DNA from: Pseudoalteromonas nigrifaciens | Lineage (GTDB): Bacteria; Pseudomonadota; Gammaproteobacteria; Enterobacterales; Alteromonadaceae | Assembly: GCF_002221505.1 (NCBI RefSeq) | Contig: NZ_CP011036.1 | Span: forward strand, 744,001 to 808,000 | Direction: 5' to 3' | Length of the DNA stretch: 64,000 nucleotides | The notes under the pieces: generated by a model | Told to the model about the DNA's origin: nothing | The model's input: the letters and a program-made list of their open reading frames with translations, nothing else | Database searches by the model: none | Part shown: one piece after another, positions 37,180 to 47,906 of the stretch | How the letters are laid out: each line of letters starts with the position of its first letter | Position numbering within the stretch: the stretch's first letter is position 1 | Program-made: the position numbers and the translations under genes

Positions 37180-37458
37180 ATGCGGTTTTTTCAGGTTGGC
37201 TTGTTATGTTTAGCACTGTTTGTGCAGTATAGATTGTGGTTTGGCCATAATGGCGTACAAGACTACACACGTTTAAAAAGTGCGGTTGCATCTCATTTAC
37301 AAACTAACGAAAAATTGATTAAACGCAATAAAGTATTAACCGCCGATATAGAAGATTTAAAGCTTGGCCATGAAGGCATAGAAGAGCGCGCACGTAACGA
37401 ATTAGGAATGATTAAAGCGGGCGAAACATTTATACGTGTTTTACCAGCTCAACAATAA
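37180..37458 (+). CDS. ftsB: Cell division protein FtsB
   Basis: 92 residues. One N-terminal membrane helix (VGLLCLALFVQYRLWFG), then a coiled coil (about 28-65), then the conserved EERARNELGMIKAGETFIRV tail. It forms the periplasmic FtsQBL complex that activates septal wall synthesis. AAGGAG gives a strong start. It is directly before ispD, the usual order. Confidence 0.95.
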   Translation: MRFFQVGLLCLALFVQYRLWFGHNGVQDYTRLKSAVASHLQTNEKLIKRNKVLTADIEDLKLGHEGIEERARNELGMIKAGETFIRVLPAQQ

Positions 37459-37459
37459 T

Positions 37460-38161
37460 ATGACAAATAAACCAACTATAGCTGCCATTATACCTGCTGC
37501 CGGGGTTGGTAGCAGAATGCAGCATAATGCACCTAAACAGTATATTAAATTAGCAGGTAAAACTATTTTAGAGCATACGCTCACAAAATTATCTGCTTTA
37601 GCGCAGCTTAATACAATTGTTGTAGCCCTAAATGAAAACGATCCTTACTTTGAACAATTGCCAGTGATTGATGCGCGCATTGTGCGTACTTGTGGCGGTA
37701 AAGAGCGTGCAGATTCCGTTTTAAATAGTTTGCTTTTTTTAGCCGCCAACCCGCCTGACTGGGTACTTGTGCACGATGCTGCCCGCCCGCTAGTTACTGT
37801 TGACGACATAAATACACTTATAAATGAGTGTATAAGCGCCGATGAAGGCGGAATTTTAGCCAGTAAAGTAAAAGACACTATAAAACGTGGCCATATTTAT
37901 GCTGAGCAAACCGTACCCCGAGATGATTTATGGCAAGCCCTTACTCCGCAGTTTTTTAAATACGAAGATCTTAAAAATGCGCTGCAAAATGCACTGGCAA
38001 GCGGCGCAGTTATTACCGACGAAGCAAGCGCCATTGAATGGGCTAACAAGCCAGTAAAATTAATACCAGGGCGTAGCGATAATATTAAAATAACCACTCC
38101 TGAGGATTTAGACTTGGCTGGTTTTTTACTTCAAAAACAACAAAACGAGAATGCATTATGA
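37460..38161 (+). CDS. ispD: 2-C-methyl-D-erythritol 4-phosphate cytidylyltransferase
   Basis: 233 residues from the ATG at 37460, one base after the ftsB stop. A GTG at 37436 is possible but overlaps ftsB. The CTP-binding motif [19 protein letters not shown] starts the protein, and [11 protein letters not shown] and DEASAIEW follow. It is the third step of the MEP isoprenoid pathway. Its last bases overlap ispF by 4 bp (ATGA). Confidence 0.96.
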   Translation: MTNKPTIAAIIPAAGVGSRMQHNAPKQYIKLAGKTILEHTLTKLSALAQLNTIVVALNENDPYFEQLPVIDARIVRTCGGKERADSVLNSLLFLAANPPDWVLVHDAARPLVTVDDINTLINECISADEGGILASKVKDTIKRGHIYAEQTVPRDDLWQALTPQFFKYEDLKNALQNALASGAVITDEASAIEWANKPVKLIPGRSDNIKITTPEDLDLAGFLLQKQQNENAL

Positions 38162-38655
38162 TACGAATTGGTCATGGTTTTGACGTGCATAAATTTGGCG
38201 GTGTTGGCCCATTAACTATCGGCGGCGAAAAGATTGATTATCCGCAAGGTTTTTTAGCGCACTCCGACGGCGATGTTGCTATTCATGCTCTGTGCGATGC
38301 TATTTTAGGCGCGCTTGCAATGGGCGACATTGGTAAACACTTTCCAGATACGGCCAGTGAATATGAAAATATCGACAGCCGAATATTACTGCGTCATGTG
38401 GTGAGCTTAGCTAAAGAGCAAGGTTATGTATTGGGCAATGGAGATGTAACTATAGTGGCACAAGCGCCAAAAATGTTGCCTCATATTCAAGCTATGCGTA
38501 GCAACCTTGCAAGTGATTTAAACTGCGAACTATCGCAAATAAATGTTAAAGCTACAACCACCGAAAAGCTCGGTTTTGAAGGGCGAAAAGAAGGCATTTC
38601 GAGCCATGCAGTGGTAATTATGAACAAAGAGTCAATGAGTAAAACAAACGCATGA
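38158..38655 (+). CDS. ispF: 2-C-methyl-D-erythritol 2,4-cyclodiphosphate synthase
   Basis: 165 residues. The metal ligands GHGFDVHKF (D8, H10 area) and [15 protein letters not shown], and the C-terminal [17 protein letters not shown], are intact. It cyclises the IspE product in the MEP pathway. It overlaps ispD upstream and truD downstream by 4 bp each, so the three are translationally coupled. Confidence 0.97.
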   Translation: MIRIGHGFDVHKFGGVGPLTIGGEKIDYPQGFLAHSDGDVAIHALCDAILGALAMGDIGKHFPDTASEYENIDSRILLRHVVSLAKEQGYVLGNGDVTIVAQAPKMLPHIQAMRSNLASDLNCELSQINVKATTTEKLGFEGRKEGISSHAVVIMNKESMSKTNA

Positions 38656-39701
38656 GCGATTTAAATTATTTATACGGCGCACCGTTATCAAAAGCTGACT
38701 TTAAAACCACAGCCGAAGACTTTATGGTAGATGAAGACTTAGGCATTGAGTTTACCGGTAGCGGCGAGCATGTATGTTTGCAAGTAGTAAAAAAAGGCGA
38801 AAACACCCAGTACGTAGCAAAGTTAATTGCGCAGCGAGCTGGAGTATCACCACGCGATGTAAGTTATGCCGGGATGAAAGATCGCCACGGAGTGTGTTCG
38901 CAGTGGTTTAGTGTAAAAGTACCCATTAAAAAACCGATTGATTTTAGTGATTTAAACAGCGAAAGCGTGTTTGTTGTATCGCAGCAACGCCACGAACGTA
39001 AACTGAGAACGGGCTGTCATAAAGGTAATAAATTTACTATTACGCTGCGCAATGTTACCGATCCTCTGGATATTTTGTGCCGTATTAATGCGGTACGCAG
39101 TGGCGTGCCTAACTATTTTGGCGAGCAACGCTTTGGCCGTGATGGCCATAACCTGGTAATGGCTGAAAAAATGTTTGCAGGTGAGCGTATTCGCGATAAA
39201 AAATTACGCGGTATTATTATTTCTGCAGCGCGCTCGCATGTATTTAATCAACTCGTAAGTTTACGAGTAAAGGAGCATGGTTTAGCTAAAACCATGCACC
39301 GTGAAGTATTTATGCTCAGCGGCAGTAACGCCTTTTTTGAAGACGCTATTAGCGATGAAAATATTGCCCGCTTAGCCTCTGGCGATATTATGATGTCGGC
39401 ACCTATGGTAGGTAAAAGCGAAAAAGGGCTCACCGAACAAGAAAAAGTATGGCTTGGGCCTTATCAGTCTTGGTGCGATGGTTTAGGCGAGTTAGGGCTA
39501 AAAAATGAGCGCAGAATGCTGCGTTTAATCCCGCAAGATTTTAGCGTAGAAACCATAGATGAAAGCACTTTGAAGTTAAGTTTTGGTTTACCAAAAGGCT
39601 GTTTTGCTACGGCATTATTACGTGAGCTGGTGGATTACACAGACGCAAGCCCACGCGAGCGAAAAGAAAAGGACAGCAAAGATGAAGATCCTATTAAGTA
39701 A
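38652..39701 (+). CDS. truD: tRNA pseudouridine(13) synthase
   Basis: 349 residues. The TruD signature [19 protein letters not shown] holds the catalytic Asp (about residue 77), and the central [14 protein letters not shown] motif is present. It makes pseudouridine 13 in tRNA-Glu. It lies between ispF and surE with overlaps on both sides (4 and 20 bp). Confidence 0.96.
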   Translation: MSDLNYLYGAPLSKADFKTTAEDFMVDEDLGIEFTGSGEHVCLQVVKKGENTQYVAKLIAQRAGVSPRDVSYAGMKDRHGVCSQWFSVKVPIKKPIDFSDLNSESVFVVSQQRHERKLRTGCHKGNKFTITLRNVTDPLDILCRINAVRSGVPNYFGEQRFGRDGHNLVMAEKMFAGERIRDKKLRGIIISAARSHVFNQLVSLRVKEHGLAKTMHREVFMLSGSNAFFEDAISDENIARLASGDIMMSAPMVGKSEKGLTEQEKVWLGPYQSWCDGLGELGLKNERRMLRLIPQDFSVETIDESTLKLSFGLPKGCFATALLRELVDYTDASPRERKEKDSKDEDPIK

Positions 39702-40446
39702 CGACGATGGTGTAGGCGCTAAAGGTATTGCGGTGTTATATCAAGCATTAATGCAAATTGCCGAGGTCACTTTAGTTGCCCCCGACCGAAACTGCAGTGG
39801 TGCAAGTAACTCGTTAACTTTGCTTAACCCACTGCGTGCTACAAAGCTTGAAAATGGCTTTATATCGGTTAATGGTACACCTACTGACTGTGTGCATTTA
39901 GGCGTTAACCAGCTTGTTGATGAAATGCCCGATTTAGTGGTCGCAGGTATAAACCACGGCGCTAATTTAGGTGACGACACTTTGTACTCAGGCACGGTAG
40001 CTGCAGCAACCGAAGGACGCCATTTAGGTTTGCCTGCTATTGCGGTGTCTTTGTGTTCGCACCACGGCGAGCATTTTGAAACGGCGGCAGCGGTAACTAT
40101 AAGTATTATTAAAGGTTTAGCGTCGCATCCGCTACCAAAAGATCAAATTATAAATATTAATGTACCCGACATTCCTCTAAGCGAATTAAAAGGCGTGCAG
40201 GTAACGCGTTTGGGTGCGCGCCATAAAGCCGAAACCATGACCAAGCAAACCGATCCTTGGGGTCGAGATATTTACTGGTACGGATCTTTAGGGACAGAAA
40301 GTGATGCTGGAGAAGGTACCGATTTTCATGCAATTAATAATGGCTATGCCTCGGTTACCCCACTGAGTGTTGATATGACCGCTAACGAGAGCATTAAAGC
40401 GGTAGGGGAGTGGTTAGCTGATTTGGAGATAAACCGTGCTGGCTAA
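39682..40446 (+). CDS. surE: 5'/3'-nucleotidase SurE
   Basis: 254 residues from the ATG at 39682 ([10 protein letters not shown]), the family's invariant start; the frame is open upstream inside truD. Metal-binding residues NDDG and [12 protein letters not shown], and the [10 protein letters not shown] and [17 protein letters not shown] motifs are intact. It is a stationary-phase survival phosphatase, here in its classic place before pcm and near rpoS. It overlaps truD by 20 bp and pcm by 11 bp. Confidence 0.96.
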   Translation: MKILLSNDDGVGAKGIAVLYQALMQIAEVTLVAPDRNCSGASNSLTLLNPLRATKLENGFISVNGTPTDCVHLGVNQLVDEMPDLVVAGINHGANLGDDTLYSGTVAAATEGRHLGLPAIAVSLCSHHGEHFETAAAVTISIIKGLASHPLPKDQIININVPDIPLSELKGVQVTRLGARHKAETMTKQTDPWGRDIYWYGSLGTESDAGEGTDFHAINNGYASVTPLSVDMTANESIKAVGEWLADLEINRAG

Positions 40447-41074
40447 TTATACCCGCAGCGCCAAGGCGCTATCAGCGCTATTACAGCGTGAAGGTGTTGA
40501 GGATACACAAGTACTAGATGCGATTGCACAAATACCACGACATATATTTGTGGGTGACGTGCTGCAACATAAAGCGTATCAAAATACTGCGTTACCAATA
40601 GGCCAAGGGCAAACTATTTCGCAGCCTTATATTGTGGCGCGTATGACCGAACTGTTGCAATTAGCTGGTGTGCGCGACAAGGTGCTAGAAATAGGCACAG
40701 GATCGGGCTATCAAACGGCAATATTGGCTAAAATATTTACCAAGGTTTACTCAGTAGAGCGTATTAAAGCATTGCAATGGCAAGCTAAGCGTCGTTTACA
40801 TCAGCTCGATTTATATAATGTGGCAATGAAGCATGGCGATGGCTGGCAAGGTTGGGAGTCGCAAGCGCCATTTAACGGCATTATAGTCACTGCAGCCGCG
40901 GCTAAAATCCCGCAAGATCTATTAGCTCAATTAGCTGATGGTGGTGTGTTACTTGCCCCAATAGGCGAGCAAGAGCAAAAATTAACTATGGTTATTCGCA
41001 ATGGCAATAACTACACAGAACACGTAATTGCGCCGGTTAGATTTGTACCGCTAGTCGCTGGTGATATTGAATAG
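40436..41074 (+). CDS. pcm: Protein-L-isoaspartate O-methyltransferase
   Basis: 212 residues, GTG start at 40436 inside the surE end. SAM-binding motif [16 protein letters not shown] near residues 82-97, preceded by [16 protein letters not shown], the PCMT hallmark. It repairs isoaspartyl damage in aged proteins by methylation. It belongs to the surE-pcm-nlpD-rpoS stationary-phase cluster. Confidence 0.96.
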   Translation: MLANYTRSAKALSALLQREGVEDTQVLDAIAQIPRHIFVGDVLQHKAYQNTALPIGQGQTISQPYIVARMTELLQLAGVRDKVLEIGTGSGYQTAILAKIFTKVYSVERIKALQWQAKRRLHQLDLYNVAMKHGDGWQGWESQAPFNGIIVTAAAAKIPQDLLAQLADGGVLLAPIGEQEQKLTMVIRNGNNYTEHVIAPVRFVPLVAGDIE

Positions 41075-41083
41075 GAATTCATT

Positions 41084-41662
41084 TTGAAGTTGTTTACTAA
41101 GTTATACGATATGGCTCTAGTGTGGGCTAAGCACCGTCATGCTGAGCGTTATTTAGCTGCAATGAGCTTTGCAGAGTCTGTGTTTTTTCCTGTCCCTCCT
41201 GATGTAATGCTGGCACCAATGTCGCTTGCTCAGCCTAAAAAAGCATGGCGGTTTGCAAGTTTTGCCACTATAGCGTCTGTTGTTGGTGGCATAGTAGGTT
41301 ATTTACTCGGCTTTTGGTTATTTGAACCGGTTGTTGAGCCACTTATAGTACAAATGCACTGGCAAGATAAATTTGATATTGCACTTGATTGGTTTAAAAA
41401 CTATGGCGTGTGGGTGGTGTTTATAGCGGGTTTTTCGCCTATTCCTTATAAAGTATTTACTATAGGAGCAGGGGTATTACAAATGGCATTTTTGCCGTTT
41501 TTAATTGCGTCTGCAGTAGGGCGAGGCGCTCGGTTCTTTTTAGTTGCTGCACTGATGAAGTGGGGCGGTGTTAAAATGGAGCAAAAATTACGTCAATACA
41601 TTGAAGTGCTTGGATGGGCAGTTGTGCTTTTAATTGCAGTTGCATACATTTTATTACGTTAA
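41084..41662 (+). CDS. yqaA: YqaA-family membrane protein (DedA/SNARE-associated)
   Basis: 192 residues from a TTG at 41084 with AGGAATTC upstream. About four membrane segments; FAESVFFPVPPDVMLAPMSLA is the YqaA/DedA signature near residue 30, and FIAGFSPIPYKVFTIGAGV is the second re-entrant motif. The DedA superfamily helps flip lipids or maintain proton motive force; YqaA itself is poorly studied. It lies between pcm and nlpD. Confidence 0.88.
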   Translation: MKLFTKLYDMALVWAKHRHAERYLAAMSFAESVFFPVPPDVMLAPMSLAQPKKAWRFASFATIASVVGGIVGYLLGFWLFEPVVEPLIVQMHWQDKFDIALDWFKNYGVWVVFIAGFSPIPYKVFTIGAGVLQMAFLPFLIASAVGRGARFFLVAALMKWGGVKMEQKLRQYIEVLGWAVVLLIAVAYILLR

Positions 41663-41703
41663 GCACTATAAAATAATGTTATTAACATAAGGAGCTAAAT
41701 ACA

Positions 41704-42528
41704 GTGAATAAACAAATAAAATGTTATGTTGCTTTATTTATTAGTATTTTGCTCTTTGCTTGCTCGTCTAGCCATGTTCCGGCGCCTGTCAGTAGTTTAA
41801 ATAATGATGTTAATAATTACGGCAGAAAAATTAACATTAATGGCGATAAATATACTGTTCAAAAAGGCGATACACTTTATTCAATTGCATTTAGTGCAGG
41901 CCAAGATGTTAGAACCTTAGCAAAAAATAATTCAATACCAGCACCTTACACAATATTCCCCGGGCAGAGTATTTCCTTTTCTGCCATAGCAAAAAAATAC
42001 AAAAAGACAAAAAAATACACTCCTCCTATTAAAAAAGCCGCAAAAACTTCACAAAAAAATAACAATAAATCAAAGAAAGAGCTTGATAAGCCTAAACAAC
42101 GAGGGTATGTTCAGAAACAAGCCAATAAAAAAATTAGTAACTCTAAGCATTTGTCGAGTAGTAAAGTGCAGTGGTTTTGGCCAGCAAAAGGCAAAATAAC
42201 ACAACGCTTTTCGAACAAGGAAAATGGCTACAAAGGCTTACAGATTGCTAATAAAAAAGGGGCTGCCGTTTTAGCCGCCGCACAAGGAACAGTGGTTTAT
42301 GCGGGTAATGCGCTTCGAGGTTATGGTAGTTTAATTATTTTAAAACATAATGACGACTACTTGAGTGCTTATGCACACAACTCGAAACTACTTGTTAAAG
42401 AAAAACAGGAAGTTAAGGCTGGACAGAAAATAGCAGAGATAGGAAATACAGAATCTGCGGTAACGGCACTTCGTTTTGAAATTCGCTACCGAGGGCAAGC
42501 TGTAAATCCTGCTAAGTACCTTCCCTAA
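41704..42528 (+). CDS. nlpD: NlpD-type lipoprotein, LysM plus degenerate M23 domain
   Basis: 274 residues, GTG start at 41704. The lipobox LLFACSS gives lipidation at Cys 20 or so. A LysM domain follows ([18 protein letters not shown], about 52-95), then a Lys-rich linker. The M23 domain lacks the zinc-binding residues: GLQIANK where HxGxDxA is expected, and LRFEIR where HxH-type HFEIR is expected. It is thus a non-enzymatic amidase activator, as in E. coli NlpD. The rpoS promoter usually lies inside this gene. Confidence 0.93.
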   Translation: MNKQIKCYVALFISILLFACSSSHVPAPVSSLNNDVNNYGRKININGDKYTVQKGDTLYSIAFSAGQDVRTLAKNNSIPAPYTIFPGQSISFSAIAKKYKKTKKYTPPIKKAAKTSQKNNNKSKKELDKPKQRGYVQKQANKKISNSKHLSSSKVQWFWPAKGKITQRFSNKENGYKGLQIANKKGAAVLAAAQGTVVYAGNALRGYGSLIILKHNDDYLSAYAHNSKLLVKEKQEVKAGQKIAEIGNTESAVTALRFEIRYRGQAVNPAKYLP

Positions 42529-42566
42529 TTTTTAAAGATATTGATAACTTGCTCAGGAGAAGTCTT

Positions 42567-43541
42567 ATGGCTGATGCAGCAAAAGTTGATAAAAACACCC
42601 TCGTAGATAATAAATTAGATGAAACTGCTGTTGATGATGATTCAACACCGCTGCTTGAAGCTGTGGATGATGACGTTTTTGTCAAAGAAGAAGTCACTAA
42701 AAATTTAGATGCTACTCAGCTTTATTTAGGTGAAATTGGTTTTTCTCCGTTGTTAAGCGCTGAGGAAGAGGTGTTTTTTTCTCGTAAATCTTTAAAAGGG
42801 TGCGAAGCGTCTCGCAAGCGCATGATTGAAAGTAACTTGCGCCTTGTAGTAAAAATTGCTCGTCGTTATAACAACCGAGGTTTAGCGTTACTTGATTTAA
42901 TTGAAGAGGGTAACTTAGGCTTAATTCGCGCCGTAGAGAAGTTTGATCCTGAGCGTGGCTTTCGATTTTCTACTTATGCAACATGGTGGATACGCCAAAC
43001 GATAGAACGCGCCATTATGAATCAAACGCGCACTATTCGCTTGCCAATACATGTAGTAAAAGAACTTAACGTATATTTACGTACCGCGCGCGAGCTAACT
43101 CAAAAATTAGATCATGAACCAACCGCCGAAGAAATAGCAGCTTGTTTAGATAAGCCGGTTGAAGATGTCACCAAAATGCTGCGCTTGAATGAAAAAATAG
43201 CCTCGGTTGATATGCCGATCGGCGGCGAAAACGATACCGCTTTGCTCGATATTATTGCCGATGACAACAATGTTGGTCCTGAGGGCGAAGTACAAAATAA
43301 CGATATGAATAAACACATTGTTGACTGGTTAGGAGAGCTAAACCCAAAGCAGCGTGAGGTATTAGCCCGTCGCTTTGGTTTATTAGGCTATGAGCCATCA
43401 ACGCTTGAAGATGTTGGCCGCGAAATAGGGTTAACCCGTGAACGCGTTAGACAAATTCAGGTAGAAGCATTACGTCGCTTAAAAGATATTTTGCAACAAG
43501 AAGGCTTAAGTACAGAGAGTTTATTTGAGCACTTTGCGTAA
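42567..43541 (+). CDS. rpoS: RNA polymerase sigma factor RpoS
   Basis: 324 residues from the ATG at 42567, chosen for the CAGGAGAAGTCTT ribosome site. It has an acidic N-terminal region and sigma-70 regions in order: 1.2 ([20 protein letters not shown]), 2 ([35 protein letters not shown]), 3, and 4 ([17 protein letters not shown]). It is the general stress and stationary-phase sigma factor. It follows nlpD and is ended by a strong terminator shared with mutS. Confidence 0.98.
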   Translation: MADAAKVDKNTLVDNKLDETAVDDDSTPLLEAVDDDVFVKEEVTKNLDATQLYLGEIGFSPLLSAEEEVFFSRKSLKGCEASRKRMIESNLRLVVKIARRYNNRGLALLDLIEEGNLGLIRAVEKFDPERGFRFSTYATWWIRQTIERAIMNQTRTIRLPIHVVKELNVYLRTARELTQKLDHEPTAEEIAACLDKPVEDVTKMLRLNEKIASVDMPIGGENDTALLDIIADDNNVGPEGEVQNNDMNKHIVDWLGELNPKQREVLARRFGLLGYEPSTLEDVGREIGLTRERVRQIQVEALRRLKDILQQEGLSTESLFEHFA

Positions 43542-43569
43542 GTTTTAATAAAGTACCATGTTATGTGTA

Positions 43570-43604
43570 AAAAAGCTGAAGGTTTTATTCTTCAGCTTTT
43601 TTTT
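43570..43604. terminator. Bidirectional terminator between rpoS and mutS
   Basis: AAAAGCTGAAG pairs with CTTCAGCTTTT around GTTTTATT. T-runs follow on both strands, suiting the convergent rpoS and mutS. Confidence 0.9.
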
Positions 43605-43613
43605 GTTTGTAAA

Positions 43614-46199
43614 TTAAAGAAGTGCTTTTAATTTATAGAGTAAATCGTGAGCTTGTCGCGGTGATAGATTATCAGGATCGATAGCCGTTAACTGCAATTC
43701 TACTTCAGAAGGGCTAATTTGTTGGGCTTGATTATTAAAGGTAAATGCTTGCTGCTCAATATTAGGCGCGGTGACACTTTGGTGATTTTCGAGTAGTTTA
43801 AGCTTTTGTTTTGCCTGATTTATTACAGACTTGGGTACGCCAGCAAGTGCAGCAACTTGTAAGCCAAAGCTTTTACTTGCTGCGCCATCAAGTACCGTGT
43901 GCATAAAGGCAATAGTGTCGTTATGCTCTATGGCATCAAGGTGCACATTTACCAGCCCAGGCGTTTGCTCTGCAAGCTCGGTTAACTCAAAGTAGTGGGT
44001 GGCAAACAAGGTTTTTGCTGATATTTTTGACGCTAAATGATCGGCAGTAGCATACGCAAGCGAAAGCCCATCGTAAGTGCTTGTTCCGCGGCCAATTTCA
44101 TCCATTAATACCAAAGATTGCGCTGTGGCATTATTTAAAATCGTGGCGGTTTCGGTCATTTCTACCATAAAGGTAGAACGCCCTGAGGCGAGATCGTCAC
44201 TTGCGCCAATGCGAGTAAATATACGGTCAATATTGCCTATTTTAGCGCTGTCTGCGGGTACGTAACTGCCAATATGAGCCATTAGCACTATAAGTGCAGT
44301 TTGGCGCATATAGGTTGATTTACCACCCATGTTTGGACCGGTAATTATTAACATTTTACGTTGTGCATTTAGCTCTACTGGGTTGGCAATAAAGGGTTCT
44401 TTCATTACTTGCTCAACCACAGGATGACGACCTTGTTTAATGCTTATGTTGTCGTTATCGCAAAGTATCGGCTTAGCGTAGTTAAGTGTAAGTGCACGCT
44501 CTGCTAAGTTATTTAGCACATCTAAGTCGGCAAGGGCGGCTGCCATTGTTTGTAATTGCTCAATATGCGGCGCAATAAATCTAAATAGCTCTTCGTAAAG
44601 CTGCTTTTCGAGCGCTAATGCTTTTGACTGGCTGCCAAGTACTTTGTCTTCGTGCTCTTTTAGCTCAGGAATAATATAGCGTTCATTATTTTTAAGTGTT
44701 TGGCGGCGAATATAATCGGCAGGCACTAAATGCGCATTGGCGCGACTAACTTCAATAAAAAAGCCGTGTACTCGGTTATAACCAATTTTAAGGGTGCTGA
44801 TCCCTGTACGTGCACGCTCTCGTAACTCTAACTGATCAAGCACATCGGTTGCGCCTTTGCTTAAGTTACGCCATTCATCAAGCTCGCTGTTATAACCAGG
44901 GGCAATTACACCACCGTCGCGAATAAGTACCGGCGGGTTTTCGATTACTGCACGCTCTAATAGCGCTTGTAAATCAGGTAGCTCAGGCGATTGCTTAATA
45001 ATGCTGGCAATGCGCGGATCGCTGGCATCGTTTAATAAAGTATGCAGCGGTGCAAGTGCTTGTAAGGCGCTACGCAAACGAGTTAAATCGCGAGGACGAG
45101 CAGTGCACAAAGCAAGGCGGGCAATAACACGTTCTACGTCGCCAATTTCTCTTAATGATTCGTGTAGCTCACCACAAAGCTGTACATCTAAAATTGCGCT
45201 AATAGCGTTTAACCGCGAGTTTAGCTCGTCTTTATTACGCACTGGGGTATGAATACGGCGCTTAAGTAAACGAGATCCCATAGGGGTTGCTGTTTTATCA
45301 AGTACTTGCGCTAGCGTGTTTTCAAATCCACCCGATAAATTAACGGTCAGCTCTAAATTTTTACGAGTAGCAGCATCTAAAATAACGGCATGCTCGTTGT
45401 GTTCAAGAGTAATGGCACGAATATGGGGTAATGCAATACGTTGAGTGTCTTTAACGTATTGCATTAAACAACCTGCGGCAACTAAGGCGCAGTGGGCTTT
45501 ATCAACGCCAAAACCGACTAAATCTTTTGTACCAAATTGCTCACACAATAAATGCTGGGCGGTGTCTAAATCAAACTCCCACTCAGGGCGGCGACGCGCG
45601 CCTTTAATGTGCTCAATTAAATGAACATTTTCGAAGCTTTCGCTATACAGTAATTCTGCAGGGGCGAGGCGTTGAATAGTTGAAGTAAATGCCTCGTCGG
45701 TATTAACTTCTACAACGTTAAAACGACCCGAGTTAATATCAAGGTATGCAATGCCATAAGTACCATTTTTACTCTGCCATACGCTGGTAAGTAAGTTGTC
45801 TTGGCGCTCTTGCAGTAGGGCTTCATCAGAAATAGTACCTGGGGTGACAATACGCACCACTTTGCGATCAACAGGCCCTTTACTGGTAGCCGGATCGCCT
45901 ACTTGTTCGCAAATAGCAACAGATTCGCCCATTTGCACTAAACGGGCTAAATAGTTTTCTACGGCATGATAAGGTACACCGGCCATAGGAATAGGATCGC
46001 CACCGGCTTTACCGCGCTGAGTTTGCGAAATATCGAGTAATTGAGCGGCGCGTTTTGCGTCATCAAAAAAGAGTTCATAAAAATCCCCCATCCGATAAAA
46101 CAATAAAATATCGCGATGCTCTGATTTTATTTTTAGATACTGCTGCATCATAGGGGTTTGTTGTTTTATAGTGTGTGGAGCATAAAGATCAAACGACAT
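43614..46199 (-). CDS. mutS: DNA mismatch repair protein MutS
   Basis: 861 residues from the ATG at 46199 ([11 protein letters not shown]); four in-frame codons upstream are unlikely to be used. The mismatch-binding Phe-x-Glu appears in [16 protein letters not shown] near residue 38. Walker [15 protein letters not shown], Walker [17 protein letters not shown] and a C-terminal helix-turn-helix dimer region follow. It recognises mispairs and recruits MutL. It is divergent from pncC with only 21 bp between starts. Confidence 0.98.
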   Translation of the reverse strand: MSFDLYAPHTIKQQTPMMQQYLKIKSEHRDILLFYRMGDFYELFFDDAKRAAQLLDISQTQRGKAGGDPIPMAGVPYHAVENYLARLVQMGESVAICEQVGDPATSKGPVDRKVVRIVTPGTISDEALLQERQDNLLTSVWQSKNGTYGIAYLDINSGRFNVVEVNTDEAFTSTIQRLAPAELLYSESFENVHLIEHIKGARRRPEWEFDLDTAQHLLCEQFGTKDLVGFGVDKAHCALVAAGCLMQYVKDTQRIALPHIRAITLEHNEHAVILDAATRKNLELTVNLSGGFENTLAQVLDKTATPMGSRLLKRRIHTPVRNKDELNSRLNAISAILDVQLCGELHESLREIGDVERVIARLALCTARPRDLTRLRSALQALAPLHTLLNDASDPRIASIIKQSPELPDLQALLERAVIENPPVLIRDGGVIAPGYNSELDEWRNLSKGATDVLDQLELRERARTGISTLKIGYNRVHGFFIEVSRANAHLVPADYIRRQTLKNNERYIIPELKEHEDKVLGSQSKALALEKQLYEELFRFIAPHIEQLQTMAAALADLDVLNNLAERALTLNYAKPILCDNDNISIKQGRHPVVEQVMKEPFIANPVELNAQRKMLIITGPNMGGKSTYMRQTALIVLMAHIGSYVPADSAKIGNIDRIFTRIGASDDLASGRSTFMVEMTETATILNNATAQSLVLMDEIGRGTSTYDGLSLAYATADHLASKISAKTLFATHYFELTELAEQTPGLVNVHLDAIEHNDTIAFMHTVLDGAASKSFGLQVAALAGVPKSVINQAKQKLKLLENHQSVTAPNIEQQAFTFNNQAQQISPSEVELQLTAIDPDNLSPRQAHDLLYKLKALL

Positions 46200-46220
46200 G
46201 TATTTACCCAAAGGCTGAAT

Positions 46221-46709
46221 ATGGAATTACATCAAGAGATTAAAACACTTGCTGCGCAATTAGGCGCTATTTTAACGGATAAATGCTTATGGATCACTAC
46301 TGCTGAGTCATGTACTGGTGGCGGGGTAAGTTATGCACTTACCGACACCCCTGGAAGCTCTGCCTATATTGACCGTGCATTTGTAACTTACAGTAACCAA
46401 GCAAAGCAAGATTTACTAAATGTAAGTGCCGCCACATTAACGCAATATGGGGCGGTAAGCGAGCAAACGGTGCGTGAGATGGCTTTAGGCGCAATTGCAG
46501 CAACTAATGCCGATATTGCGATTACTGTATCGGGTATTGCAGGCCCAGGAGGAGCAACCCCAGATAAGCCGGTAGGCTTAGTATGGTTTGGACTACACAT
46601 TAACGACAAGCAGCTGGTATTTAAACAAGTATTTACCGGCGATAGAGCACAGGTTAGACTGCAAGCTATTGTATTTTCTTTAAAAACTATAATAGAGCAG
46701 ATAAAATAA
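46221..46709 (+). CDS. pncC: Nicotinamide-nucleotide amidohydrolase (CinA C-terminal type)
   Basis: 162 residues from the ATG at 46221; the frame is open upstream inside mutS. The family motif [21 protein letters not shown] holds the catalytic Ser, and [20 protein letters not shown] is intact. It hydrolyses NMN to nicotinate mononucleotide. It is the stand-alone form without the N-terminal CinA domain, in its common place before recA. Confidence 0.95.
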   Translation: MELHQEIKTLAAQLGAILTDKCLWITTAESCTGGGVSYALTDTPGSSAYIDRAFVTYSNQAKQDLLNVSAATLTQYGAVSEQTVREMALGAIAATNADIAITVSGIAGPGGATPDKPVGLVWFGLHINDKQLVFKQVFTGDRAQVRLQAIVFSLKTIIEQIK

Positions 46710-46719
46710 TAAAATTAAC

Positions 46720-46747
46720 TTGATACTGTGATTTCATACAGTATACT
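46720..46747 (+). promoter_or_regulatory. recA promoter with LexA box
   Basis: TTGATA (46720-46725) and TATACT (46742-46747) are 16 bp apart. TACTGTGATTTCATACAGTA (46724-46743) contains CTGT-N8-ACAG, the SOS-box consensus, and overlaps both. LexA binding there would block recA until DNA damage. Confidence 0.92.
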
Positions 46748-46776
46748 TGTCGCATTAGCTGGATTTGGAGAGTAAA

Positions 46777-47820
46777 ATGAACGATAACAAACAAAAAGCG
46801 TTGGACGCGGCTTTATCACAAATTGAACGTCAATTTGGTAAAGGCTCAATTATGAAATTGGGTGATAACAAAGCGTTAAACATTGAATCTGTATCTACAG
46901 GCTCATTAGGTATCGATATTGCCTTAGGCATAGGTGGCTTACCTATGGGGCGTATTGTAGAAGTATATGGTCCTGAGTCGTCTGGTAAAACAACGCTTAC
47001 TTTGCAAGTTATCGCTGAAGCACAAAAAGAAGGCAAAACATGTGCCTTTATTGATGCTGAGCATGCTCTTGATCCAGTTTATGCACAAAAGCTTGGTGTA
47101 AACATAGATGAGCTTTTTGTATCGCAACCAGATACTGGCGAACAAGCACTCGAAATTTGTGACATGCTAGTACGCTCAAGCGCGGTTGACGTAGTTATTA
47201 TTGACTCGGTTGCAGCACTTACACCAAAAGCTGAAATTGAAGGCGACATGGGCGACTCGCACATGGGCTTACAAGCACGTTTAATGTCGCAAGCATTACG
47301 TAAGCTAACAGGTAATATTAAACGCTCGAACACCTTATGTATTTTCATTAACCAAATCCGTATGAAGATTGGTGTAATGTTTGGTAACCCAGAAACAACA
47401 ACGGGTGGTAACGCACTTAAGTTTTACGCATCGGTACGTATTGATATTCGTCGTATTGGTTCGGTAAAAGAAGGCGATGAGGTTGTTGGTAACGAAACCC
47501 GGGTTAAAATTGTTAAAAACAAAGTAGCACCGCCATTTAAGCAAGCCGAATTTATCATTATGTATGGTGAAGGTATTTCTAAACAAGGCGAGCTAATTGA
47601 CTTAGGTGTGAAGCACAAAATTGTTGAAAAAGCAGGTGCTTGGTACAGTTACTGTGGTAATAAAGTTGGCCAAGGTAAGTCTAATTCAATTAAGTTTTTA
47701 AAAGAAAACCCAGAAATCGCAGACGAAATTGAAGGCAAGTTACGCGAAATGCTTTTACTTAAAGCAACTATTGAACCAGACGATGGTGAAGATAAGTTAG
47801 GCGATGAAGCTGACCTTTAA
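46777..47820 (+). CDS. recA: Recombinase RecA
   Basis: 347 residues from the ATG at 46777 (GGAGAG 8 bases upstream). Walker [11 protein letters not shown], Walker [11 protein letters not shown], loop L1 [17 protein letters not shown] and an acidic C-terminus are intact. It forms filaments on single-stranded DNA, exchanges strands and triggers LexA cleavage. No recX follows; a terminator and a convergent receptor gene come directly after. Confidence 0.99.
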   Translation: MNDNKQKALDAALSQIERQFGKGSIMKLGDNKALNIESVSTGSLGIDIALGIGGLPMGRIVEVYGPESSGKTTLTLQVIAEAQKEGKTCAFIDAEHALDPVYAQKLGVNIDELFVSQPDTGEQALEICDMLVRSSAVDVVIIDSVAALTPKAEIEGDMGDSHMGLQARLMSQALRKLTGNIKRSNTLCIFINQIRMKIGVMFGNPETTTGGNALKFYASVRIDIRRIGSVKEGDEVVGNETRVKIVKNKVAPPFKQAEFIIMYGEGISKQGELIDLGVKHKIVEKAGAWYSYCGNKVGQGKSNSIKFLKENPEIADEIEGKLREMLLLKATIEPDDGEDKLGDEADL

Positions 47821-47864
47821 GCAGTATTAAATATTTAAGCTTGATTTGACCCGAGCTTTAAAGC

Positions 47865-47898
47865 AGCGCTAACCAGTAATGGTTAGCGCTTTTTTTTG
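47865..47898 (+). terminator. recA terminator
   Basis: AGCGCTAACC pairs with GGTTAGCGCT around AGTAAT, followed by a run of T. Confidence 0.92.
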
Positions 47899-47906
47899 GT
47901 TTAAAT

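Noticed and set aside
41704..42528. Active M23 peptidoglycan peptidase
   Set aside because: Zinc-binding His and Asp positions are replaced, as in NlpD activators.
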